A DNA stretch of 64,000 nt from Clavibacter californiensis (GTDB lineage: Bacteria; Actinomycetota; Actinomycetes; Actinomycetales; Microbacteriaceae): positions 2,418,001 through 2,482,000 of the forward strand of contig NZ_CP040792.1 in NCBI RefSeq assembly GCF_021952865.1. The letters are read 5' to 3'. Below the pieces are notes generated by a model. That model did no database searches and had not been told where the DNA came from. It saw only the letters and a program-made list of their open reading frames with translations. The position numbers and the translations under genes are program-made. Within the stretch, counting starts at the first letter, position 1. Each line of letters starts with the position of its first letter. Shown in pieces: positions 39,259-47,929 of this stretch.

Positions 39259-39750
39259 TCAGAACCAGTCGGACTCGCGCACCTGCTTCATGGCCTCGCG
39301 GCGGCGCTGCTTGTCGAGCCGATCGAGGTAGACGAGGCCGTCGAGGTGGTCGACCTCGTGCTGGAAGGCCTGCGCGAGAACGCCCGTGCCCTCGATGCGG
39401 ACGGGCTTCCCGTCGAGGTCGATGCCGGTGATGACGGCCTCGGGGTGGCGCATGGTGGGGAACCAGAGGCCCGGCACCGAGAGGCAGCCCTCGTCGACGA
39501 GGACCGCCTCGCCGCGCAGCTCCTCGATCACGGGGTTCAGGACGTAGCCGAAGGCCGGCCCCACGTTGTAGCTGAAGGCGCGGAGGTTCACGCCGATCTG
39601 CGCGGCGGCCACCCCGGCACGGCCGTCAGGCCGGACGCTGTCGAGGAGGTCCTCGACCAGGGCGCGCACGCCCTCGTCGATCTCGTGGATCTCCGAGGAG
39701 ACGGTCTTCAGCACCGGATCGCCGAACAGGCGGATCTGTCGTTCAGTCAT
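39259..39750 (-). CDS. def: Peptide deformylase
   Basis: Def removes the formyl group from the N-terminal methionine of new proteins. The 163 residues include GRAGVAAAQIGVN (motif 1, usually GxGLAAxQ), EGCLSVPGLWF (motif 2, metal cysteine) and QHEVDHLDGLVY (motif 3, HExxH). All metal ligands are present. In motif 1 the usual leucine is valine. GGAAGC is seven bases before the ATG. Confidence 0.95.
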   Translation of the reverse strand: MTERQIRLFGDPVLKTVSSEIHEIDEGVRALVEDLLDSVRPDGRAGVAAAQIGVNLRAFSYNVGPAFGYVLNPVIEELRGEAVLVDEGCLSVPGLWFPTMRHPEAVITGIDLDGKPVRIEGTGVLAQAFQHEVDHLDGLVYLDRLDKQRRREAMKQVRESDWF

Positions 39751-39781
39751 TCTCTGCTTCCGTGGGTCCTGCGGGCCTCGA

Positions 39782-41266
39782 TCAGGGTCGATCGGCGCCC
39801 GCGGGCGCGAGGCCCGGTCTATTCTCCCGTGCCCAGTCGGCCACCGCGGACTCGGCGGCGAGCAGCGCGTTCTCGACGATCTCCGTCACGGCCGGGTGCG
39901 GCCAGTACTGCGCCCGGGCGAGGCCCGTCACGGGGTGGCCGAGGCTGGCGGCCATGAGGAGCGGCTGGATCAGCGCCGCCGAGTCCGAGCCGATGATGTG
40001 CGCGCCGAGGATGGTGCCGCCGTCGCGCGGATCCACCACGAGCTTGCAGAACGACGTCGTGTCCTCGAGCGCCCAGCCCCACGCGGTGGACGAGTAGGGC
40101 TGCTCGATCGTGACGACGGGTCCGGCCTCGCGGGCCTCCGCCTCCGTGAGCCCGAAGGAGCCGATCTGCGGGCGCGAGAAGACCGCCTGCGGCACGGGCC
40201 CGGGCGCTCCCCCGATGAGGTCGTCCGGGTGCAGCAGGTTGTGCTGCACGAGGCGCGCCTGGTGGTTGGCGACGTGCTTGAGCTGGTGGTCGGCGCTGAT
40301 GTCGCCGAGCGCGAAGACGCCGGGCACCGGCTGGCCCCCTGCGAGCACGCGCTGCCGGTCGTCGACCACGATGCGGCCGTCCTCGTGCAGGTCGTAGCCC
40401 GCGTTCCCGACGGCGAGCGTGTCCGTGTTGGGGACGCGGCCGAGCGCGACGAGCACGGCCTCCGTCTCGACCAGGTGGCCGGAGGCGAGGCGCGAGCGGA
40501 GCACGTCGCCGTCGCGCTCGATCTCCTCGACCTCGCAGTCGGTGATGACGTCCCACTGCGTGCGCGCGAGCGTCGTGAAGCGCGTCGAGACGTCGGCGTC
40601 GAGGTTGCCGAGCAGGTGCGCGGAGCGGGCGACCTGCGTCACGTGGACGCCGAGGTGGCTGAAGACGTGCGCGAACTCGGCCGCCACGTAGCCGCCGCCC
40701 ACGATGAGGAGCGAGGCGGGGAGCTGGGCGATGCGCATGATCGAGTCGGAGTCGTGGATGTCGGGGTCGGGCGCGTAGACGGCCTGCAGCGGCCGGGGCC
40801 GGGAGCCGGCGGCGAGGACGATGCGGTCGGCGGTGATCCGCTGCCCGCTCGCCGACACCAGCACGCCCGGCGCCTCGAAGCCGACGCTCTCGCGCAGCAG
40901 GGTCACGTTGTCCATGCCGCTCTCGCGCCACTCGCGGCCGCCCTCGCTGATGGCGTCGATGCGGCCGAACACCCGCGCGCTGATCGCGGGCCAGTCCACG
41001 GCGTCCACCGACGCGCGGATGCCGAGCGCGGCGCCGTCGCGCGTCTCCGCGGCGACGTCCGCCACGTGCACGAGCATCTTCGTGGGGATGCAGCCGGCGT
41101 TGAGGCACGTCCCGCCGAAGTGCTCGCCGTCGTCGACGAGCAGCACGCGCTGGTCGGCGAAGCGCTCGTCGACGATCGAGTTGCCGGATCCCGCACCCAC
41201 GATCACGAGGTCGTAGCGGTCGGCCTGCTGCTGGTCCTGCGGGCTGTCGGTCATCTCGTGGCTCAT
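39782..41266 (-). CDS. mtr: Mycothione reductase (FAD/NAD(P) disulfide reductase)
   Basis: This flavoenzyme reduces mycothiol disulfide with NADPH, maintaining the actinobacterial thiol pool. The 494 residues contain the FAD loop LVIVGAGSGNSIVDERF, the redox disulfide FGGTCLNAGCIPTKM, the NADPH loop LLIVGGGYVAAEFAHVFS, GVFALGDISADHQLKHVANH, and the C-terminal interface HPAVTEIVENAL with the catalytic His-Glu pair. The GAGSGN variant of the first loop is typical of mycothione reductases, as opposed to lipoamide dehydrogenases. The start could also be ATG 41254. It lies four bases after pyc. Confidence 0.85.
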   Translation of the reverse strand: MSHEMTDSPQDQQQADRYDLVIVGAGSGNSIVDERFADQRVLLVDDGEHFGGTCLNAGCIPTKMLVHVADVAAETRDGAALGIRASVDAVDWPAISARVFGRIDAISEGGREWRESGMDNVTLLRESVGFEAPGVLVSASGQRITADRIVLAAGSRPRPLQAVYAPDPDIHDSDSIMRIAQLPASLLIVGGGYVAAEFAHVFSHLGVHVTQVARSAHLLGNLDADVSTRFTTLARTQWDVITDCEVEEIERDGDVLRSRLASGHLVETEAVLVALGRVPNTDTLAVGNAGYDLHEDGRIVVDDRQRVLAGGQPVPGVFALGDISADHQLKHVANHQARLVQHNLLHPDDLIGGAPGPVPQAVFSRPQIGSFGLTEAEAREAGPVVTIEQPYSSTAWGWALEDTTSFCKLVVDPRDGGTILGAHIIGSDSAALIQPLLMAASLGHPVTGLARAQYWPHPAVTEIVENALLAAESAVADWARENRPGLAPAGADRP

Positions 41267-41269
41267 CTC

Positions 41270-44200
41270 CTAGGGCTCGACGACGACGAGCAGGTCGCCC
41301 GCGTCGACCTGCTGCGTGGTCGGCACCGCGAGGCGCGCGACGCGTCCCGCGACGGGCGACGTGATGGCCGCCTCCATCTTCATCGCCTCGATGGACGCGA
41401 CGGGCTGGCCGGCGGCGACGACCTGGCCCTCCTCCACCTTCAGCGTGACGACGCCGGAGAACGGCGCCGAGACGTGGCCGGGCTTCGCCGGGTCGCCGCG
41501 CTCGGCGGCGGTCGTGGTGACGGCGATGCCGCGGTCGCGCACGAACACGGGGCGGAGCTGGCCGTTCATGACGACCATGACGGTCCGCATGCCCGACTCG
41601 TCGGCGTCGCCCACGGCCTCCAGGGCGATGAGGACCTCGACGCCCCGGCTGATCCGCACCGCGTGCTCCTGCCCCGGGCGCAGGCCGTGCAGGTAGTCGT
41701 CCGTGTCGAGCACGGAGAGGTCGCCGAACAGCTCGCGGATGGTCTCGAACTGCTCCGTCGGCTGCGGGAAGAGGAGGTGGTTGAGCGTGCGGCGCCGGGC
41801 GGCTCCCGGTGCCTCGAGGGCGGCGCGGTCCTCGGCGGACACGGGTGTGACGCCGATGCGCACGTCGCGTCCCTGGAGGACCCGGGTGCGGAACGGCTCC
41901 GGCCAACCGCCGGGCAGGTCGCCCAGCTCGCCCGCCATGAAGCCGATCACCGAGTCGGGGATGTCGTAGTCCTGCGGGTTCCGCTCGAAGTCGGCCGGGT
42001 CGGCCTTCGAGGCGGCCAGCTGGAGGGCGAGGTCGCCGACCACCTTGGACGACGGCGTGACCTTGGGGATCCGGCCGAGGATCCGGTCGGCCGCGGCGTA
42101 CATGTCCTCGATGAGCTCGAAGTCGTCGGCGAGGCCGAGGGCGATCGCCTGCTGCCGCAGGTTCGAGAGCTGACCGCCCGGGATCTCGTGCCGGTAGACG
42201 CGCCCGGTCGGGCCGGCGAGCCCGGACTCGAACGGCCGGTACAGGCGGCGGACCGCCTCCCAGTACGGCTCGAGGTCGCTGACCGCGTCGAGCGAGAGGC
42301 CCGTGTCGCGCTCGGTGTCGGCGAGGGCGGCGACGAGCGCGGACGCGGACGGCTGGCTGGTGGTGCCCGACATGGGAGCGCTCGCGACGTCGACAGCGTC
42401 GGCCCCGGCGCGGCTGGCCGCGAGCAGGGTCGCGAGCTGGCCGCCCGCCGTGTCGTGCGTGTGCACGTGCACGGGCAGGTCGAACTCGCGGCGGAGCGCG
42501 GTGACGAGCTTCTCGGCGGCCGCCGGCCGCAGGAGCCCGGCCATGTCCTTGATCGCGAGGACGTGCGCGCCCGCCGCCACGCTGCGCTCGGCGAGGCCCA
42601 GGTAGTAGTCGAGCGTGTAGAGGTCCTCGGCGGGATCCAGCAGGTTGCCCGTGTAGCAGAGGGCGACCTCGGCGACCGTGGTGCCGGTGGCGAGGACGGA
42701 GTCGATCGCGGGCCGCATCCGCTCGACGTCGTTGAGAGCATCGAAGATGCGGAACACGTCGACGCCCGTGGCCGCAGCCTCCTGCACGAACGCGTCGGTG
42801 ACCTCCGTCGGATACGGCGTGTAGCCGACGGTGTTGGCGCCGCGCAGCAGCATCTGGATCGCGACGTTCGGCAGCGCCTCCCGCAGCGACGCGAGCCGCT
42901 CCCACGGGTCCTCGCCGAGGAAGCGCAGCGCGACGTCGTATGTGGCGCCGCCCCAGGCCTCGACGGAGAGGAGTTCGGGCGTCGTGCGCGCGACGTACGG
43001 GGCGACCGCCACGAGGTCGCGCGTGCGGACGCGCGTGGCCAGCAGCGACTGGTGGGCGTCGCGGAACGTCGTCTCCGTGACCGCGAGGGCGGTCTGCGCG
43101 CGCAGGGCCTCGGCGAAGCCGCGCGGTCCGAGCTCGAGGAGCCGCTGGCGGGATCCCGCGGGCGCGGGCTGCCGGAGGTCGACGTCGGGCAGCTTGTCGG
43201 CGGGCCGGACCACCGCGGTGCGCGGCCCGTTCGGCTGGTTGACGGTGACGTCCGCGAGCCAGTTGAGGATCTTCGTCCCGCGGTCCTTCGACACGTTGCT
43301 GCGCACCAGCCCCGGCCGCTCGTCGATGAAGGACGTGCTGATGTCGCCCGCCTGGAAGTCGGGGTCGTCGAGCACGCCCTGGAGGAACGGGATGTTCGTG
43401 GAGACGCCGCGGATCCGGAACTCGGCGAGGGCGCGCTTGGCCCGCGTCACGGCCGCCGGGAAGTCACGCCCGCGGCACGTGAGCTTCGCGAGCATCGAGT
43501 CGAAGTGCGGGCTGATCTGCGCGCCGGTCGCGACCGTGCCGCCGTCGATGCGGATCCCGCCGCCGCCCGGCGAGCGGTACGTCGTGATCTTGCCGGTGTC
43601 CGGGCGGAAGCCCTGCGCCGGGTCCTCGGTGGTGATGCGGCACTGGAGCGCCGCGCCGCGCAGCACGATCGCGTCCTGGAGGAGGCCGAGACCCGCGAGC
43701 GTCTCCCCCGCCGCGATGCGCATCTGCGACTGCACGAGGTCGACGTCCGTCACCTCCTCGGTCACGGTGTGCTCGACCTGGATGCGCGGGTTCATCTCGA
43801 TGAAGACGTGCTGCCCGGCGCGCGGCCCGTCGGTGTCGAGCAGGAACTCGACCGTGCCTGCGTTGACGTAGCCGATGCTCCGGGCGAAGGCGATCGCGTG
43901 CGCGTGCATGGCGTCGCGGATCGCGGGATCCAGGTTCGGCGCGGGCGCGATCTCCACGACCTTCTGGTGCCGGCGCTGGACCGAGCAGTCGCGCTCGAAG
44001 AGGTGCACCGTCTCCCCCGCCGCGTCGGCGAGGATCTGCACCTCGATGTGCCTAGGCCGGAGCACTGCCTGCTCGAGGAACATGGTCGGGTCGCCGAAGG
44101 CGCTGTCCGCCTCGCGCATCGCCGCGCGCAGCGCGTCCTCCAGGTCCTCCGCGCGCTCGACGCGCCGCATGCCGCGGCCGCCGCCGCCCGCGACGGCCTT

Positions 44201-44671
44201 GGCGAAGATCGGGAAGCCGATGCCCGCCGCCTGCTCGAGCAGCAGCTCCACATCGGTCGACGGCGGCGTCGACGCGAGGACCGGCACGCCGGCCGCGGTC
44301 GCGTGCTCCTTGGCCGTGACCTTGTTGCCCGCCATCTCGAGCACGCCGGCGTCGGGGCCGATGAAGACGATGCCGTTCGCCGCCGCGGCGCGGGCCAGGT
44401 CCGGGTTCTCCGACAGGAAGCCGTACCCCGGGTAGATCGCGTCGGCGCCCGACTCCCTCGCGACGCGGATGATCTCGTCGACGTCGAGGTAGGCCCGGAC
44501 GGGGTGACCCTCCTCGCCGATCAGGTACGCCTCGTCCGCCTTGAGGCGGTGCAGCGAGTGCCGGTCCTCGTGCGGGTAGACGGCGACCGTGCGGGCGCCC
44601 AGCTCGACGGCGGCGCGGAAGGCGCGGATCGCGATCTCCCCGCGGTTGGCGACCAGGATCTTCTGGAACAT
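41270..44671 (-). CDS. pyc: Pyruvate carboxylase
   Basis: This biotin enzyme makes oxaloacetate from pyruvate and bicarbonate, replenishing the TCA cycle. The 1133 residues are arranged in standard order: biotin carboxylase (from KILVANRGEIAIRAFRAA; ATP loop AVAGGGGRGMRRV; FIEMNPRIQVEHTVTEEV), carboxyltransferase (WGGATYDVALRFLGEDPW; metal site HVHTHDTAGGQLAT), and a C-terminal biotinyl domain with EAMKMEA, biotinylated lysine K1098. ATG at 44671 has GAGAGG seven bases upstream. Confidence 0.96.
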   Translation of the reverse strand: MFQKILVANRGEIAIRAFRAAVELGARTVAVYPHEDRHSLHRLKADEAYLIGEEGHPVRAYLDVDEIIRVARESGADAIYPGYGFLSENPDLARAAAANGIVFIGPDAGVLEMAGNKVTAKEHATAAGVPVLASTPPSTDVELLLEQAAGIGFPIFAKAVAGGGGRGMRRVERAEDLEDALRAAMREADSAFGDPTMFLEQAVLRPRHIEVQILADAAGETVHLFERDCSVQRRHQKVVEIAPAPNLDPAIRDAMHAHAIAFARSIGYVNAGTVEFLLDTDGPRAGQHVFIEMNPRIQVEHTVTEEVTDVDLVQSQMRIAAGETLAGLGLLQDAIVLRGAALQCRITTEDPAQGFRPDTGKITTYRSPGGGGIRIDGGTVATGAQISPHFDSMLAKLTCRGRDFPAAVTRAKRALAEFRIRGVSTNIPFLQGVLDDPDFQAGDISTSFIDERPGLVRSNVSKDRGTKILNWLADVTVNQPNGPRTAVVRPADKLPDVDLRQPAPAGSRQRLLELGPRGFAEALRAQTALAVTETTFRDAHQSLLATRVRTRDLVAVAPYVARTTPELLSVEAWGGATYDVALRFLGEDPWERLASLREALPNVAIQMLLRGANTVGYTPYPTEVTDAFVQEAAATGVDVFRIFDALNDVERMRPAIDSVLATGTTVAEVALCYTGNLLDPAEDLYTLDYYLGLAERSVAAGAHVLAIKDMAGLLRPAAAEKLVTALRREFDLPVHVHTHDTAGGQLATLLAASRAGADAVDVASAPMSGTTSQPSASALVAALADTERDTGLSLDAVSDLEPYWEAVRRLYRPFESGLAGPTGRVYRHEIPGGQLSNLRQQAIALGLADDFELIEDMYAAADRILGRIPKVTPSSKVVGDLALQLAASKADPADFERNPQDYDIPDSVIGFMAGELGDLPGGWPEPFRTRVLQGRDVRIGVTPVSAEDRAALEAPGAARRRTLNHLLFPQPTEQFETIRELFGDLSVLDTDDYLHGLRPGQEHAVRISRGVEVLIALEAVGDADESGMRTVMVVMNGQLRPVFVRDRGIAVTTTAAERGDPAKPGHVSAPFSGVVTLKVEEGQVVAAGQPVASIEAMKMEAAITSPVAGRVARLAVPTTQQVDAGDLLVVVEP

Positions 44672-44737
44672 GGCGGGGCCTCTCGTCGGATGGGGCTCGG
44701 GCACCCCCGCGTTTAGGTCTTCCCAGAGTATCGACGG

Positions 44738-44743
44738 TAGCCT
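44738..44743 (+). promoter_or_regulatory. Putative -10 element (TAGCCT) of the ParA-like gene
   Basis: TAGCCT is followed by seven bases and GTG at 44751, with no ribosome-binding site; a leaderless transcript is predicted. The intergenic space to the divergent pyc gene is only 79 bp. Confidence 0.5.
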
Positions 44744-44750
44744 CTCCCAC

Positions 44751-45563
44751 GTGCATGTACTGAGCGTCAGCTCCCTCAAGGGGGGCGTGGGAAAGACCAC
44801 AGTGACCCTGGGACTGGCGTCCGCCGCCTTCTCCCGCGGCTTGAGGACCCTCGTGGTCGACCTCGACCCGCAGGCGGACGTGTCCACGGGCATGGACATC
44901 CAGGTCGCCGGCCACCTCAACGTCGCCGACGTGCTGGCCTCCCCCAAGGAGAAGATCGTCCGCGCGGCCATCGCGCCCAGCGGCTGGACCAAGGGCCGCA
45001 CCGGCACCATCGACGTCATGATCGGCAGCCCGTCGGCCATCAACTTCGACGGACCGCACCCCAGCATCCGCGACATCTGGAAGCTCGAGGAGGCGCTGGC
45101 CAACGTCGAGGCCGACTACGACCTCGTGCTCATCGACTGCGCGCCCTCCCTCAACGCCCTCACGCGCACCGCGTGGGCGGCGAGCGATCGCGTCACCGTC
45201 GTCACCGAGCCCGGCCTCTTCTCCGTCGCCGCCGCCGACCGCGCGCTGCGCGCCATCGAGGAGATCCGCCGCGGCCTCTCCCCGCGCCTGCAGCCCCTCG
45301 GCATCATCGTCAACCGCGCACGCGTGCAGTCGCTCGAGCACCAGTTCCGCATCAAGGAGCTCCGCGACATGTTCGGCCCGCTCGTGCTGAGCCCGCAGCT
45401 GCCCGAGCGCACCTCGCTCCAGCAGGCCCAGGGTGCCGCGAAGCCGCTCCACGTGTGGCCGGGCGAGAGCGCCCAGGAGATGGCGCGCAACTTCGACCAG
45501 CTCCTCGAGCGCATCATGCGCACGGCGAAGATCGGCGACTACGCGGAGAACGCCGCGCGCTGA
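44751..45563 (+). CDS. Orphan ParA/Soj-like P-loop ATPase
   Basis: The 270 residues begin with the deviant Walker A SSLKGGVGKTTVTLGLASA and include VVDLDPQADVSTGMD (Walker A' and switch) and YDLVLIDCAPSLNALTRTAW (Walker B). The fold is that of ParA, positioning chromosomes, plasmids or protein clusters. No parB or parS-like repeats are nearby, so it is probably not the main chromosome segregation ATPase. It may be a division or positioning factor, comparable to PldP-type orphans. The GTG start fits the leaderless -10 element. Confidence 0.85.
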   Translation: MHVLSVSSLKGGVGKTTVTLGLASAAFSRGLRTLVVDLDPQADVSTGMDIQVAGHLNVADVLASPKEKIVRAAIAPSGWTKGRTGTIDVMIGSPSAINFDGPHPSIRDIWKLEEALANVEADYDLVLIDCAPSLNALTRTAWAASDRVTVVTEPGLFSVAAADRALRAIEEIRRGLSPRLQPLGIIVNRARVQSLEHQFRIKELRDMFGPLVLSPQLPERTSLQQAQGAAKPLHVWPGESAQEMARNFDQLLERIMRTAKIGDYAENAAR

Positions 45564-45576
45564 TCCGCTCGCCCTC

Positions 45577-45609
45577 CGGACGCCGCTCCTCCTCGAGGGG
45601 CGGCGTCCG
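45577..45609 (+). terminator. Terminator downstream of the ParA-like gene
   Basis: CGGACGCCGCTCC (45577-45589) pairs with GGGGCGGCGTCCG (45597-45609) with one mismatch and a seven-base loop, followed by TCGTCT. Confidence 0.65.
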
Positions 45610-45757
45610 TCGTCTGCGGATCGTGCGCCCGGACCCCTGTCGGACGGGGGCGTGAGCACGTGCGGATCGACAGGACCGACGCCGCTGCGCTCCGCGCATG
45701 TCGGATGGGGCCGCTGGCCGTGGAGGGGTGTGCGGCAGGTGGAGCGGGCGCGCGGGT

Positions 45758-46300
45758 CTAGGACGCCTTGACGGCGCGGCGGGCCGCGAGCTCGTCGGTG
45801 GGATCCACGGTCTGCGTGTCGATCTCGACGAGGGAGTGCTCGACCTCGCGGAGGACCTTGCCGACGGCGATGCCGAAGACGCCCTGGCCGCGGCTCACGA
45901 GGTCGATGACCTCGTCGTTGCTGGTGCAGAGGTAGACGCTGGCGCCGTCGCTCATGAGCGTGGTCTGCGCGAGGTCGACGACGCCGGACTCGCGGAGCTG
46001 GTTCACGGCGGTGCGGATCTGCTGCAGGGAGATGCCGGTGTCGAGGAGGCGCTTGACGAGCTTGAGGACGAGGATGTCGCGGAAGCCGTAGAGGCGCTGC
46101 GTGCCGGAGCCGGAGGCCCCGCGGACGGTGGGCTCGACCAGGCCGGTGCGGGCCCAGTAGTCGAGCTGGCGGTACGTGATCCCCGCTGCCCGTGCGGCGA
46201 CGGCGCCCCGGTATCCGGCGCTCGCGTCCATCTCGGGGAGGCCGTCGGTGAAGAGCAGACCGAGGTCGTAGCGCCCGGAGTCCGGGGTGGAGTCGCTCAT
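45758..46300 (-). CDS. MerR-family regulator (Rv1830-like)
   Basis: The 180 residues have a MerR DNA-binding domain (AAGITYRQLDYWARTGLVEP, then RLYGFRDILVLKLVKRLLDT and GISLQQIRTAV). A C-terminal domain of unknown ligand follows (QTTLMSDGASVYLCTSNDEV, then GVFGIAVGKVLREVEHSLVE). This layout matches M. tuberculosis Rv1830, which is encoded close to garA. No metal-binding cysteines are apparent. ATG at 46300 is preferred to GTG 46315 because GGAAGG lies seven bases before it. Targets cannot be read from the sequence. Confidence 0.85.
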   Translation of the reverse strand: MSDSTPDSGRYDLGLLFTDGLPEMDASAGYRGAVAARAAGITYRQLDYWARTGLVEPTVRGASGSGTQRLYGFRDILVLKLVKRLLDTGISLQQIRTAVNQLRESGVVDLAQTTLMSDGASVYLCTSNDEVIDLVSRGQGVFGIAVGKVLREVEHSLVEIDTQTVDPTDELAARRAVKAS

Positions 46301-46657
46301 CGTTCTGCCTTCCACCCCTCAGCGCTCGCCCCGGTGGGGTTCTCGCGCTGCTCGGGTCGGTTCGTCGGGATCGTGCTCTCACGGTAGCGGGGCCCGCGGG
46401 CCCGATCAACGACATCCGGCGGAAGCGCCCGGCGTGTCGTCCCGGCCCTCCGCCGCGCCCCCGTCGGGGGTGCGCATCGACCGGTCCCGACGGGCCCCTC
46501 CGGCGTGCGGACGGCCCCGTGCGGACACGTCAGCCTACCGGCCGCGTCCGTCGGCGCGAGCCCGATCAGGACGAGAGGCGGCCGAGGGCGGACCTCCGCG
46601 CAAGCGCGACCTCAGGACGACAGGCGGCCGAGGGCGGACCTCCGCGCGAGCACGACC
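46301..46657. other. 357-bp intergenic region: promoter of the MerR gene and tandem repeats
   Basis: No gene is apparent. The right part consists of 46-bp tandem repeats; the left part holds GC-rich inverted repeats (GGGGCCCGCGGGCCC near 46389-46403). In M. tuberculosis a bifunctional nuclease gene (Rv1829) occupies this position; no trace of it is visible. Confidence 0.65.
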
Positions 46658-46686
46658 TCAGGACGACAGGCGGCCGAGGGCGGACC
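46567..46686. repeat. 46-bp tandem direct repeat, about 2.6 copies, extending into ftsR
   Basis: Copies start at 46567, 46613 and 46659 with the core AGGCGGCCGAGGGCGGACC. The first two full copies differ at only three or four positions. The third, partial copy is the 3' end of ftsR, including its stop codon, so the array looks like repeated duplication of that gene end. The unit is not a multiple of three. Confidence 0.85.
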
Positions 46687-47359
46687 GGATGAGGCTCCCA
46701 CGCACGACCTCGAGCTGCGTGGCGATCTCGCGCGCGAGCTCCGCGGCATGCGCCCGGCTCGACGCGTCGCGTCGGCGGGAGACGGGCACCAGGGCCGACT
46801 CGATGAGGCTCAGCTCGCGCTCGGCAGCCTGGCGGAAGCCGCGGAGGTGACGCGGCTCGATGCCGGTGCGCTGCAGCTCGACGAGCGCGCGCATCACCTG
46901 CACCGCCTCCTCGCCGTACACCTCCGCGGGCATGAGCACGCCAGCCGTGATGGCGTCGCCGAGGAGCGGGGCGGTGGCGCCGGACTCGCGCACGAGCTCC
47001 GCCCGGCTGTAGCGGCGCTCCTGGTCGAGCATGGAGACGGTCGGGACGGGGGCGCCGCCGGGAAGGGCGGGCGAGAGCCCGGCATCGAGGTCGTGCAGGT
47101 AGGAGCGGATGACCTTGAGCGGCAGGTAGTGGTCGCGCTGCATCCCGAGGACGGTGCGCAGGCGCTCGACGTCGGCGGGGCTGAACTTGCGGTAGCCGGA
47201 CTCCGTGCGGGACGGCTGCACCAGCCCCTGCTCCTCGAGGAAGCGGAGCTTGCTGTTGGTGAGGTCGGGGAACTCAGGCGTGAGGCGCGCCAGCACCTGC
47301 CCGATGCTGAGGAGACCGGGGGTGCGGGCTGGCGTCGACCGGGCGGCGGACGCCGTCAC
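46658..47359 (-). CDS. ftsR: MerR-family regulator FtsR (Rv1828-like)
   Basis: The 233 residues include an N-terminal MerR winged helix (LLSIGQVLARLTPEFPDLTN, SKLRFLEEQGLVQPSRTESG, YRKFSPADVERLRTVLGMQR) and a second helical domain. This is the pattern of Rv1828 of M. tuberculosis and FtsR of Corynebacterium glutamicum, which activates ftsZ and affects cell width. The GTG start overlaps the garA stop by one base (TAGTG), so both are co-transcribed. Its stop codon lies in the tandem repeat. Function in ftsZ control is inferred from the family. Confidence 0.88.
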   Translation of the reverse strand: MTASAARSTPARTPGLLSIGQVLARLTPEFPDLTNSKLRFLEEQGLVQPSRTESGYRKFSPADVERLRTVLGMQRDHYLPLKVIRSYLHDLDAGLSPALPGGAPVPTVSMLDQERRYSRAELVRESGATAPLLGDAITAGVLMPAEVYGEEAVQVMRALVELQRTGIEPRHLRGFRQAAERELSLIESALVPVSRRRDASSRAHAAELAREIATQLEVVRGSLIRSALGRLSS

Positions 47360-47841
47360 TACTCGTTCGTCCGGCCGACGAGGTCGGTGCGCGACGCGTA
47401 GAACGTGAGGCGGAACTTGCCGACCTGCACCTCCGCGCCGTCCTGGAGGAGCGCGGTGTCGATCCGCACGCCGTCGAAGTAGGTGCCGTTGAGCGAGCCG
47501 AGGTCCTTGACCTGGAACGACGTGCCCTGCCGGACGAACTCCGCATGGCGGCGCGACACGGTGACGTCGTCGAGGAAGATGTCGGCGTCGGGGTGGCGAC
47601 CGGCCACGGTCACGTCGGCGTCGAGGAGGAAGCGCGCGCCCTGGTTGGGGCCGCGGCGGACCACGAGGAGGGCGGATCCCGAGGGGAGCGCCGTGACGGC
47701 GTCCTTCTCCTCGGCCGATACGGCGCCGTCGAGGCCCGCGAGGGCCGCTCCGAGCTCGTCGCGGAAGGTGGCCGTGGTGTCCGTGCTCGTGTACTGCTCG
47801 GGCACGCGCGTGGCGCCGTGACCCTCTTCGCGTCCATCCAT
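47359..47841 (-). CDS. garA: FHA-domain regulator GarA/OdhI
   Basis: GarA/OdhI binds and inhibits 2-oxoglutarate dehydrogenase and controls glutamate metabolism; phosphorylation by PknB/PknG-type kinases switches it off. The 160 residues have an N-terminal tail with a candidate phospho-threonine motif (STDTTATFRDEL). A C-terminal FHA domain follows with GRHPDADIFLDDVTVSRRHAE, then VKDLGSLNGTYFDG. ATG at 47841 has a near-perfect AGGAGG nine bases upstream. The group garA-ftsR-MerR matches Rv1827-Rv1830. Confidence 0.93.
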   Translation of the reverse strand: MDGREEGHGATRVPEQYTSTDTTATFRDELGAALAGLDGAVSAEEKDAVTALPSGSALLVVRRGPNQGARFLLDADVTVAGRHPDADIFLDDVTVSRRHAEFVRQGTSFQVKDLGSLNGTYFDGVRIDTALLQDGAEVQVGKFRLTFYASRTDLVGRTNE

Positions 47842-47929
47842 GGTCGTACCTCCTGTGACCTGACAGCGTAACGGATCGGACTCGGCCGGGACCACGGCGG
47901 GCGGCACCCGGGCGTGGCCCCGGTCCGGG

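Noticed and set aside
39691-39720. Altered motif 1 of peptide deformylase (GVAAAQ) as a sign of inactivity
   Set aside because: The metal ligands and catalytic glutamate in the other two motifs are intact; Leu-to-Val is conservative and the enzyme should be active.
39896-44716. Long open frame (about 1600 codons) opposite pyc and mtr
   Set aside because: Same GC artefact: the product is low in complexity and both minus-strand genes are complete with all catalytic motifs.
44751-45563. Chromosome or plasmid partition locus
   Set aside because: No parB, no parS-like repeats and no origin features are near the ParA-like gene.
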